This document shows positions 53,886 to 64,000 of a DNA stretch of 64,000 nt, in pieces (within the stretch, counting starts at the first letter, position 1; the number at the start of each line of letters is the position of its first letter). The DNA is from Ryuthela nishihirai. Taxonomy: Eukaryota; Arthropoda; Arachnida; Araneae; Heptathelidae. The notes below the pieces were generated by a model. The model was not told the DNA's origin and did not search any database. It was given only the letters and a program-made list of their open reading frames with translations. The translations under genes and the position numbers were made by a program. The DNA lies in the NCBI GenBank assembly GCA_038380435.1, contig JAWZYU010000010.1:47340135-47404134 (forward strand). Direction: 5' to 3'.

Positions 53886-56800
53886 TCCCAGGTGGCATAA
53901 AGGGCGAACCTACCTGCTCCATTATTGTTACGTTTCTTATAAAACAAAATGAATACTGAATACAAAAGAAGATAATGAAAATTAAACCTACAATTTGAAA
54001 GGCAAAAAAAAACTTAACCCACCATTTTGTAACCCCTGGAAGAAAACAAAAATTGTTTTCACCGTTAAGAACCGTTTCATTAAAATATCAAATTATCCAT
54101 CAATCTTTATTCTCTGAAATCAATTTTATTGTATTTAATTCTATATAAACAAACCATAAGCTGAGATTGGTTATTTGCATATTCATTTTATCATATGTGC
54201 TTTTGAAAAAAAAAGATAATGTGGGCATGCTTAAAAATTTTTTTATGAAACTGAAAATATTTTTCTTAACTAAATATTTTGTCACAGATTTTTAAAATTT
54301 CAAACTTTACGATGCGGAAAAGAAAATTTTCGAGGGAAATATTTTTCAGCAATCGATATTATCGAAAAGAAATAGAAATAAACAAATCTTATTGCGAAAT
54401 ATCGTACAAAAAATGAAGGAGGATCATATATCCTATCTACGCTCGTCCTGTTAGAGCTTTAATCCTGTTACATTTAAATTTATGCACGATGGTTTCATTA
54501 CGGCAAAACAGGTCGTAGGAAAGTTGTTGTTTTTATTTGTCACAGTTTCAAAATATTTAGTTTAATGAGCACATTATCAGACAGGATTAAAGTTTACGAG
54601 GATATAAATGGAATTTCTTCCGAAGGGAGCAAGCTTGTAGTTAAAAAAAATGAGAAAAATTAACCAAAAGAGTTTTAAAAATAAAATTCCCCCATAACAC
54701 TCAGGCAAAAAGTCTTCATGATTTGGGAAATAATTAAAGAAATAATTATGGCGATTTTTGAAGCAACATTTACCAATTATAAACTAACAGAAAACATGTT
54801 TTTAAAACTTGAAACTTTTAGTGGAAAGTAATACCTCATAAAGAAATCAACCGTATGAGACTTATGGCTTTTCTGCCGAAGTCGAGCATAGAATTGGGAT
54901 TAAACAAAAATCGAGATTAACATGCAAACTTTTAACAACAATTCGTGTTCTTTCTATCTCTAAAAAAGTGATTCATTTGAATTTTTCCACCCAACCGTAA
55001 AATATTTACATCCATATATATAAACGAGGCTTTACAAGTAATTTCGTAAATCAAATATTTAAAAAAAAATTATATTAAAAGAAAAATATTTGTAATTTAG
55101 ACCCAGGTATGACTTGTTTTAGGTATGTTGATTAAATCATGTACTTCTTTTAATAGACAGGAATATTTAAAAAAAAAAATGAACGATACTAAATTTCTCT
55201 TCCTTATTGACCAAGTAAAACTAATAAGTTCCGCTAAAACTATTACGAAAAAAAATGCAATAGGTTATTTTTAAAAAAAGTAGAACCGAAACTAGCGTAT
55301 CACAAATATATAATTCTTAATATCATAATATTTAAAGCAGTTAGGATAGCAATTCGAAACTTAGTATCAAATGAGAACTAAATTTTTTAAAAGAAACATT
55401 TTGTTTTATTAGCGAGAATCATTAAGTATAATGTTGTTCCAACAGGGATTAAATATTCTTCGAAAACATTTTAAATTCACATATTTCCTAAAATTTCTGA
55501 AGCTATCAAAAAAAAAAATCTTTACAAACTCCAGTAAAATATTTCTTTTTTATATTTCAATCCCAGAAAAACTCTTGTTTATGGTGTTCTTGGATATTAA
55601 ATTTCTGTTTCAAAAATTTGATTTTCTGATGGCGTATTAGAATTAGTATTAAAATACAGTATCTCTTTCTTTGAATTATAATCTGAAGTCTCTGGAGTCT
55701 AACACGATTGTTATATAGTTGAGAATGGATTACAATCTTCAGATAAAGATATCGAATTAAATATATGAGAACACATTGTCATATTTGTCTATTTGTTTCC
55801 ATCAAGAGTTTTGTCTTTTTTACTGCGTTTTCGACACTCATTTAATTCTCAATAATGTCTTCAATATCGAGTTCGCTCAGCCCACTCTATTTAAACGTTT
55901 GTCTTCAATCTGTAAATATTTTTAACTTGGAAAACAATCAAATTGATTTTGAAAGTATGTTAGGGACTACACATTAAATTGTAAAGGAAATACGTAATTT
56001 TAGCAACTTAACTTTAGTCATTAGCGTAAATTGAAAAAAAGTCTTAAATAAATTTACAGCAAATATCTATGATGTCCGAAATCTAAATGATATGTAAACA
56101 AGTGGTAAGACTTTAGTAATTTAGACCTTAGTCTGAGTTTTGTATACTCTCTCTCCCACCATATCGAAGCTGACAGTTTCTTCACATTTTTGTGTTCTGT
56201 TCTATTTTAGAAATGAAGAATTAGCAGTCTTGTAAAACCATCCATCGAACGATGAATTAATACGTGATCCCTGCACAGGAAAGAAGTTATATTTGCAATG
56301 ACACGAATTTTCAGCCATTCTTAGAAATTATAATAAGAATATTTTGTTCCTATGCGATGAAACTGATAAATGATATCCCTCCCCAAACGCACAACGTATA
56401 CATAAAAGTCACAAATTGATTAAATCTTAAAAAGCGAAAAATTGCTTGTTTTATGTTGTTATTTATTTCGTTTATTTTTTAAATGAGTTTATATTTTTGA
56501 GCAGCAAAAAAAGGTGTAAAAAATGTCTTCATATTTATAAAGTTCGGGAAAACTTGCTATAAGAGACATTAAAACAATGATCTCAGATTCTGTTATTCCT
56601 ACTACTCGACAAAAAGAACGACCTCTTGTACAGGCTTTCGTTGTTATTTCCTGACACTGATTCGCGACTTTTCTAGTTCCTAATTAAGTTGATTATTCGG
56701 TTAGCTCCTAATCTAAGAAGAGGCTTTTTTCTACCTTTGAGTGTCGACTGGACAAAATAAAGACATCTAAAAGTCGGGAATGTCATCCTTAATTTCGGAT

Positions 56801-57357
56801 TCTGCGAGCGTAAAAGGAAAGCCATGAGATCAACAGCAGCTGCATGTCGATATACGAGATTGTTCTTCTCACTAAATGGCCCGATTAACGAATAACATTA
56901 TTCAGCATCACTAGCGCAAACTGTTAAAGGAAGTATTTACAGTATCGCAATCCGATCTCTACGCTTTGAAACTTGAAGCTTTAGCAGCTGTTTAGTCACT
57001 CGAGTAACTTTAAATGAGGGATAATGCGTTTGAGCCTCGCGATCTTTGCTCAGGCCGATCGAACTTTTCGACCATAAACGAAGTTTAAATTTTCAGTAAA
57101 TGTATACACCGATGTTCACAAGTTAAAGTACAAACCTATATTATATGAATGGGAAGCTAAAATAGCAGTTCTACAATTTTTCTAAATAAACTTCTTCTGG
57201 AAAACTGTACTTACGATAAAGATCTCGATCGTGTCTATCTTATTCTGTACGTTCGCTGATATTTCTTCAATATTTTAACTCTTTAAGTCTCCAGGTGCCC
57301 AAACCGGAAAAATAAACTAAAACTAATTTTAATTAATATGAAACTATTAAATCAAAT
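53886..57357. other. Long stretch with nothing recognised
   Basis: About 3.5 kb of AT-rich sequence with many A and T runs and no SINE, MITE or LINE copy that I can see, which is unusual in this window. The open frames are short. Confidence 0.5.
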
Positions 57358-57973
57358 CAGGCCCGAATTTAGAAATCTAGTAAAAAAATATAAATGGAGC
57401 AAAGGGCAAGCTATCCGAGTGAAAGAAAAGGGGTGGGGGGAAAAGTGATCCAGCTGAAAATGATGGATAAGCATCCCGAATTAAGGGGAGGGCAGGTGAT
57501 CTATGGGGACAAGAATCCCGAATGAAACGGGGGAATGATTCAAGTGTAAGAGACAGTCAAGTATTCCGAATAATAAGGGGAGCAAGTGATCCAAGTGAAA
57601 GGGAAGAAAAAGTGTTCCGAATGTTCCGAAAAAGTGAATGAATGAAGGGGGAGAACTGATATAAGTGAAAGGTAGGGGCAACTGTTCCCAATAAAAAGTG
57701 GTGGGGCAGTAATCCAAGGAAAAGGAAGGGGCAAGTGTTTCAAATGAAAGGGGGTACTGAGCAAATTCGAGTTGGAATTGACCGGAATGCTATTCTGGGT
57801 CTAAACGTTTTCCCTTCGTTTTAACAATTTCTAAAAAAAATCTTGAAAAATACGGGTGAAATATATATAGATAATGCTTTTCCGCCTCCGTTCAGTTTAC
57901 TAGTTTCCTCACGGAAGGTGGGCAATGACTCCCTTGCGACCCCACCCCTCCTCCTGTTAGATCCGATCCCGAA
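57358..57973 (+). mobile_element. MITE-C, enlarged by an internal minisatellite
   Basis: Left end CAGGCCCGAATTTAGAAATC and right end GTTAGATCCGATCCCG. Between 57415 and 57770 the phrase GGGGCAAGTGATCCAAGTGA followed by AAGG recurs about ten times with variable spacing and GTGTTCCGAAT phrases. The rest (GACCGGAATGCTATTCTGGG, TTTCCCTTCGTTTTAAC) matches the copy at 46698. Confidence 0.72.
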
Positions 57974-57999
57974 TAAAATCGATTATCGATAGCTGTTTA

Positions 58000-58120
58000 A
58001 ATAATAAAATAAATACCCGCTCAAGCAGCTGCTTGCCACAGAGGTCTGACAGGAGCCTGCCAGTTTATATGCCATAGTAGAAGGTCTGAGAGGATGACAG
58101 CTGTTTACCGAGCTGAAAAT
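58000..58120 (-). repeat. SINE-B 3' part
   Basis: CGCTCAAGCAGCTGCTTGCC, ACAGAGGTCTGACAGG, CAGTTTATATGCCATAG and AAGGTCTGAGAGGATGACAG are the reverse complement of the family body at 37725. Confidence 0.68.
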
Positions 58121-58446
58121 ATGTAATATACTTAAAATTATGGATTTTTTTTTACTTTTCATTTTGGTTTCATTTTGAGTATTTGCTTTATATTCATCAA
58201 CTTTAATTTTCATTTTATTTTGTGTATGTTTTATCTCAAAACCCTTAATTTTGTTTTAGAAAAAAAACTGATTATTGTGGCCAAAATAATAATAATAGCG
58301 TGCTCGAACCATTTTAGCACAACCGAATTAATTTAGAACTAAAAGGGCTAAAGAGAAATGAAAATTTAGATATATGATAAGAGCAATTCCAATCAATTAA
58401 TAACATCGCTCCCAGTGATGGCAAATGATCAAACAAGTGGTCCTTC
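58121..58446. other. No gene seen
   Basis: AT-rich spacer. Confidence 0.5.
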
Positions 58447-58960
58447 ACTTAGTTTTGAATGGTTGCACCCTTGAGCAAGTTTCTCGTTTAATTATCTCGA
58501 AAGCTTGTGTAAACGGATAGTTGGTGGTAAACAGAATAGGGATTGCTGTTGGACTATTATGAAGCTGTGGAGATTGTGGAAAAAATAGGCGTATACATTA
58601 AGGACTAAAATTGTGCTATATATGTTTGGTCCTTTCTAACGTTTTCTTTGCCTGTGAAACTTGGACCCTTTGGAGCAAGATAACAGGAAACATGATGCCT
58701 TTGATTCTAGATGTTTATGTAGTATGTTGGTCGTTACGTAGTTTGACTTTGTAAGTAATGATGGGGTTAGGCGAAAGAGTGGACAAACATCTTTGAGCAG
58801 CATATTGTGCAGAAAGAGACTGTGCTGGATTGACCATAGGAAGAATTAAAGATGAGCAAATAGAGTTATGAACACTGTGTGTAAAGGCCTAGATAAAAGG
58901 AGACCTGCGGTGAGTAGACAATATTTAAATAAGATCTTGTTAGAATCTCACTGTAATGGA
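58447..58960 (+). mobile_element. RTE-like LINE fragment, C-terminal region
   Basis: Aligns with 19139-19640 of copy 1: TTTTGAATGGTTGCACCCTT, AATAGGCGTATACATTAAGG, TTTGATTCTAGATGTTTATG, AGCAGCATATTGTGCAGAAA and AGAGTTATGAACACTGTGTG. It is more diverged than the two long copies and lacks the final GAT tail. Confidence 0.82.
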
Positions 58961-58982
58961 CTTTAATACAATAATTATACCC

Positions 58983-59252
58983 ACAATAGGCTCGGATCTA
59001 AAACAAATATCGAGAATGAGGGGAAAGAAACACAAAGCTGGAAAAATGGAAATAAAGAGGGGAGAGGCAAAAGACTAAATTTGCAATGCAGTGTAACATT
59101 TCACCCTCCATTTTACAAGTCTTCGAAAATTTCTTAAAATAATGCATGGGATGTAAAGAAAAGTTTAATAATATTTGCCTCTATTATTATTATTAGCATT
59201 CTAAAAGGGGGGTGGCATAACCTTCTTCCCCCCAGATACCACCCTGCTCATA
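58983..59252 (+). mobile_element. MITE-C copy
   Basis: Left end AATAGGCTCGGATCTAAAAC, core GGGGAGAGGCAAAAGACTAA, CCTCCATTTTACAAGTCTTC, TTGCCTCTATTATTATTATT, AGCATTCTAAAAGGGGG, right end CCCCCCAGATACCACCCTG. Confidence 0.75.
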
Positions 59253-59940
59253 GACGTGTTTTGAGTAAATTGTGGCTTCGTTTCTACACAAATTGTGGCA
59301 GCTCGTGTCTCACTTTTGATCTGCATATTCTGTTGTTTTCTACAGTAATGGTTAGTTTTGTGAGTCCACCCCCTACATTTTACACAGTTTGAATACGAAG
59401 AATTTCCCGGTGTTGCAAAGGTCATTGCTGACTCGACGCGCGCTCTCAGAGCCCGTGGCAAACGATCGAGATATTTATTTCGTCAGATTTTGGCATCCTG
59501 TAATTCCCGACGTACTTCACCGAAAGGTCCCACATTTCGCAGGCAGGTTCCCCATGCCTGACCCCATGTTTGTTTATAAAATCTGGTCCTTAGCTGTAAT
59601 GGAACGCTTCAATAATGCTTTTGGAAATGTGGGGAATCTGGCAACCGCATCAGATTTAAATGCTATTCTAACTCTTTACTCTCACAGTTAGGGAGCAGAA
59701 AATGGCAACAATAGAATTGACAGCGATTAGCGTTTCCCGTAGGAATAGCATGATAAATATTTTTGGTTCCAGCAATCCCCCCGTCCGGACCTTCGACCTG
59801 AAATTTGCCACTGCAATCCGGACCACAACCTGAAATATTCTCTGAAAATTTGGAGCGTATACGTTGATTTCCCAACGAGTTATGGCTGTCACAGACAAAC
59901 ACACACAGACACAGATATCTTCCTTTATTATATAGATAAG
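59253..59940. other. Unassigned repeat-like segment with possible coding relics
   Basis: The minus strand near 59350-59400 reads CVKCRGWTHKTNHYC, which resembles a retrotransposon zinc knuckle but has five rather than four residues before the last Cys. The plus strand is open at 59389-59691. The segment ends TTCCTTTATTATATAGATAA, like the repeat tail at 37318. I cannot name it. Confidence 0.3.
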
Positions 59941-60989
59941 AATATATATGGTAACATTGATAACTTACCATATCTATTGTCTATTAGTGAAATAACATTT
60001 TTTGAAAATAAATCTTTTGGAAATGGATTTAATATCACGTTAAAGGTAAGCAACATCTTTTTTGTTGTGTATGTATTTCATATTTCCGTTATTATTTAAC
60101 AGACAGTTCTATTGTTTTTCGTGAAATTCGAATTAACCAGATTTTTCGTAATTCTAAAATTATTTTCCTCCTCTTGAATTTCGAATTAACCAGGTTTTAC
60201 TGTATATATGAAATATAATTTTCAAAGTGTTAATGCCTTCCCTTGAAACTTTCTCATACGACGATGACACCAGACATATTTTTTAAGATTTTGTTCTGTT
60301 ATAAGCAAATGCATAGAATTACAACCACAAAATTCGAAAACTGTATTGGCCTTCTGATATAGTACTGAATTACATAGACTTTAACTTCTAGAAGAAATCA
60401 ATTAGAAATGACTGAATATATCGTTATTAAACTAACAGTTCTAAAGTTTGCAGTCTTACAACAGACTTACAGTATTTCGTGATACATCGTGTTTATCTCC
60501 TACAATGACCTTTTTTTTTATCCTAGACGTTTATGAGCATAACATGGATGATTAAAATATTCAGATTTTAATCTTCCAATTTATTTATAATTCATAGTTC
60601 TTTCATTAACTTCACGTAGATCTTTTCATGCTTAATGGAACTTTAAAACTTTAAAAATAAAAGTACCTAAACCACATCTGTTTCGATACTTCATTAGTAC
60701 GTTTCAAAGAAGATGAAGATTTCATTTTTGTACACTTCTGAAAAATATTTCGGACAAAACTGAGAAAGAAGGAAATAACACAAAACTGAATAAACCCAGT
60801 GCGAGAAATTTTAATCATAATGATTTCATCTTTTATGACTGATTATCATTAGAAAGGCATAAGATATTCTCATGAAAATAATCTGAACTGTTTCTCAAAC
60901 ATCAAAATTCTGGCGATTAAGATGAAAAGAAAATGAATTAAGAACAACTCACCATCCAAACTCGAAGTTGAGCGGTACAGAATTAACTA
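59941..60989. other. No gene seen
   Basis: AT-rich, no recognised feature. Confidence 0.5.
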
Positions 60990-62045
60990 AGCACAGTGGC
61001 TCTTTCAAGACAGACGTCAGACAAAATCCTGAAACATGGTGAGCCTTCTTCTTCTTCCGACGCGCGTGGGCAGTTAACACCCTCCTCAGACGACTTTCTT
61101 CAGAGCACGAGTTCGAATCGGTCTCCACTTCTTTCTGCAACTGCACCAAGTCCTGCGCCGAACCACTTGGTCCCCTGTACCATCGCATCATATTTGATCC
61201 ACCAGAAGTCTCTCCCTTTGTTTACTCAGCACAGCACGAAAGACCAGAGGGCAGAAGAAGAAGAGCCAATGAACAGTTAGATAAGAAAAAAAAGACACTC
61301 TTCCAACGAAGAAAGATGCTCCACCTTCAGAGAGCTCACGTAGCCGAAGAGACGAGAAGGCTACGCCGCTTATGCCAACGCTCAGCTGGGTCAACGGAGC
61401 AGTGACTCAACCGAAAAGGTTGCTCAGAGATCGCAAGATTTTCTGCTGCTTCATTCCCGATAGGATGCGACACGCCGTGCCGAGACGTGCGGTCGCATGC
61501 CCGCCAACGGAAGTTGAACCTCCTCCTCTTCCTTTTCTCTTTACTGCTCTTCTTTCTTCACCACCGACGATTCCCCCTGCTCTTTAGTCGAGAACTCTGC
61601 GGCGTGAAAGGGCGAGAATTAAAGACAAGAGGCTTGCCGAGCTCTTCATGTGCGGATCGCGAGGAGAGGAGTACGCACGAGGCCGGCGCGTGAGGAACGA
61701 CTGGCCGAATCGGAGAGCAGGTACATGCACGCGCACACCACAGTGAGACGCACGTCGACCTGTAGTCTCGCACCCGGAGTTTCTTCTCCCAGCAGAGTCT
61801 GACCGTGTGCGCAAGCACGTAGCGACATACACGTGTTCGGTTGCGTGCGTGGAAGAGTGAGTGAGCGAGTGAGGTCTGGCACCAGATGAGAGGGTGGTTA
61901 AGGGGAGGGAGAACAGAGGACATACTGTGGTTGCTCTTGCATCGGTTGTGGAATCAGATGAGGCTGATGTTGAAATAGCAGGTGAATTTATCATTAGTGA
62001 CGACTTGTTATGCGCTATCACTGCATCATCGATCCGCAACTGAAC
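60990..62045. promoter_or_regulatory. CpG-rich island, candidate promoter or exon
   Basis: Abrupt rise in G, C and CpG (GACGCGCGTGGGC near 61058, CACGCCGTGCCGAGACGTGC near 61470, GGCCGGCGCGTGAGG near 61681) between AT-rich flanks. Open frames overlap on both strands: 60996-61280 plus; 61584-62039 minus, with an ATG at 62039 and Ser/Thr/Arg-rich product. A GTGAGC donor-like site sits at 61038-61043 on the plus strand. None matches a transposon family here. It could be the 5' end of a host gene, on either strand. Confidence 0.4.
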
Positions 62046-62903
62046 TTCGACTGTAGCATTTCACTGACAACATTTCGTTGTTTGGTAAAAAACACATTCA
62101 TCTCTCCCAATCTAGAATTTACATTATCCATTTATAGATCCATTGGTAGAGTGTTATCATATATCTATATCTAGCTTGGAATGGAGTACCAAATAATAAA
62201 TAGATTTTTAGTTGAAACAAATTTGTATGAAAGATACATATACAATAGAAAATGGAATAAACGAAATCAATAGGCTCCTTGTTTTGTAATAATCATTCTG
62301 TTTGCTTAATAACATTTCGTATTCGTTAACTGTCTTACAAACAATTAATAATATCAGGAATTAATTAGTTCACAATCACTTAATAATATTCGATATTTGT
62401 CATATTATATCTTTTTATTCCTTTCTATTGTGTCAGAAGTGTAAGAAGTACATCTATCACTCGATTTACCCAGTGATTTACCAGATTACACGGTGATTTT
62501 TCCGGAAAATCACGTTGTAAATCGAGACCAACAACGTATGGAAAAAAAGGGGTTAGTTTCCGAAAAAATCCTTGTTATTAATAAAACCTACATTAAAAGT
62601 TTTATTTATATATATTTATCTCAAATTTCAGTTCAGCCATAATAATAAACTTGAATGCAACATTATTTTGCACTTTATTTGCATTAATTCAGATAAGTTT
62701 AGATTAATTTATCATATATTTCTTTTTGGTCACGAAAAATACTCATCGTTAATGCAGACATACACTATCGAATTTTAAGATGAAATTTGAAAGAAGGATA
62801 TGTATTTATGAACTGAACATAACTTAGACACTTTATTTTGTAAAATTAGAATATCTTGTGTGAGACAGTGTACCTACAAATTATTTTGTTTAATAGTCTA
62901 GAA
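62046..62903. other. No gene seen
   Basis: AT-rich, no recognised feature. Confidence 0.5.
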
Positions 62904-63112
62904 TAGGGGTTTTCAACGTGGGGTACGCGGGAAATTTTTTTGGGGTACACCGTGCGAGCTCAAAAGTTTCTAGATATATGTGATGTATATATATTCTATT
63001 TTATTCCCATTGTTATACTATAACTATAGTTTGATCTATCTATAAAAGGGGTACGGCAGTTACATACTCATTTCCAGGGGGTACGTGAAGCATAAAAGGT
63101 TGAGCACCACTG
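62904..63112. mobile_element. hAT MITE with target duplication
   Basis: 209 bp with ends TAGGGGTTTTCAACGTGGGG and the complement of CAGTGGTGCTCAACCTTTTA, an imperfect hAT-type inverted repeat sharing AG-GGT--TCAAC. It is flanked by an exact 8-bp duplication GTCTAGAA (62896-62903 and 63113-63120). It has no coding capacity. Confidence 0.88.
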
Positions 63113-63369
63113 GTCTAGAAAGTTAAGCTTGTTGCTACAAATAAGAATTATTAGATCGAAAGAATTCAGTCGACAAAAGTCAGATCTCACTACCGATCCA
63201 AAACATGTTTTATGAATACTTCGAGAGACAGTTAGCATTGCAATGGCAAGAATACAATTTAGCGAAAGAATATAAATATAATTTATTACAAATGATGATT
63301 TTATTAATATAAGTTTTCTTCTTGAAAATAAATGATATCAGCTAAAACCATTTAACTTATTTTTACTTT

Positions 63370-63505
63370 GGGGAGGCTTCCATCTGTCTCCTTAGAGTTG
63401 TCCAGTGGGTTTCCTTACCCTACCCCTCTGGGGTATTTGTGATCTGCTCATTTAGACCATTATGTGCAGAAAAGAGGCCAGTCAGAGATAAAATACCACA
63501 CAAAG
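63370..63505 (+). repeat. SINE-A 3' third
   Basis: GGGGAGGCTTCCATCTGTCT, TTGTCCAGTGGGTTTCCTTA, TCATTTAGACCATTATGTGC and GTCAGAGATAAAATACCAC follow the SINE-A tail on the plus strand. It is diverged. Confidence 0.78.
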
Positions 63506-63619
63506 CCAATTTCGAACTTTTATTATCAGACTTCATTTTGGTTTTGTTTCTGGAACCAAAATACCATCGACACATTTTACTTTCTATGAAATTAGTTAGT
63601 TTTCTATATATGCTACAGT

Positions 63620-63859
63620 CAGGCCCGTATCTAGGAAAAAGTAAAGAAGGTGGGAGTGGGGGGCAAGAAACTAAATTCCATTGTAGTACAATATTGTTTT
63701 CCTCCGTTTTAGAGGTCTTAAAAATTTTTTTGAAAAATGCGTGAAATATGTTTAAGTTTTATCATTTTTTTTTTGCGTTCATTACCCTTACTAGCATTCT
63801 CAAAAGGTGGTGTGTGTGATTTGTATGGCTCCCCCCCCCCCTCCCTAGATCTGGCCCTG
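63620..63859 (+). mobile_element. MITE-C, complete copy
   Basis: 240 bp with ends CAGGCCCGTATCTAGG and the complement of CAGGGCCAGATCTAGG, matching at 13 of 16 positions. The flanking octamers are similar, GCTACAGT (63612-63619) and TCTATAGT (63860-63867), compatible with an aged 8-bp hAT-type target duplication. The interior has no reading frame. Confidence 0.8.
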
Positions 63860-64000
63860 TCTATAGTATTTATATTCGGGAGTTAAGTCGTATCTCAGGC
63901 TAAATTTTCTTTCATGCTAAATTTAATCTATTAATTAATTTTTTATTGTAAATTATTTTTTTAGGTTTCCAAACAATTTATTATTCCGTTCTACTAAATT

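Noticed and set aside
59340..59400. Gag-type zinc knuckle
   Set aside because: Spacing is CX2CX4HX5C rather than CX2CX4HX4C, and no neighbouring retroelement domains are visible.

Overview
The window looks like AT-rich, intergenic or intronic DNA from an animal, most likely an arthropod. A chelicerate such as a spider is my guess, not something the sequence proves. No intact host gene, rRNA, functional tRNA, CRISPR or bacterial-type operon is visible. Almost everything recognisable is a transposable element or a tandem repeat, and every transposon-encoded protein is broken by stops or frameshifts.

The commonest element is a tRNA-derived SINE of about 385 bp (here SINE-A). There are about 22 pieces, and two complete copies with 14-bp target duplications (4641-5023 and 33426-33811) define its ends. 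A second tRNA-headed family (SINE-B) occurs four times. A short inverted-repeat DNA element (MITE-C, ends close to CAGGCCCGTATCTAGG) occurs about nine times, and some copies carry internal minisatellites.

Autonomous-type elements, left to right: an APE-type, RTE-like LINE (copy 1, 16409-19785; copy 2, 42398-46262; fragments at 3544, 31055 and 58447); a hAT element with exact ends and an 8-bp target duplication (27410-30646) carrying a broken BED/hATC transposase and the C-terminal nuclease domain of an unrelated LINE; an L2/CR1-like LINE tail (35835-36320); a Tc1-like DD34E element (47225-48622); a Jockey-like LINE (48640-51540); and a decayed mariner (52660-53575). Small DNA elements include a 430-bp element with 103-bp inverted repeats and the start of a DUF4817-type transposase (22131-22560), a 79-bp near-perfect palindrome (37478-37556), a piggyBac-like MITE inside a SINE (32648-32799) and a hAT MITE (62904-63112).

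Tandem arrays lie at 2232-2590 (26/52 bp), 5203-5352, 6529-7457 (30 bp, open in all six frames), 21160-21690 (about 43 bp), 27070-27409, 39301-39602 and 57415-57770. Possible host signal is limited to a short candidate first exon on the minus strand (5863-5943) and a CpG-rich island (about 60990-62045) that could be a promoter or exon. The most unusual region is LINE copy 2. It carries a patch nearly identical to copy 1, 26 kb away, which duplicates part of its own coding region, and also an exact 45-bp inverted copy of its own downstream sequence.
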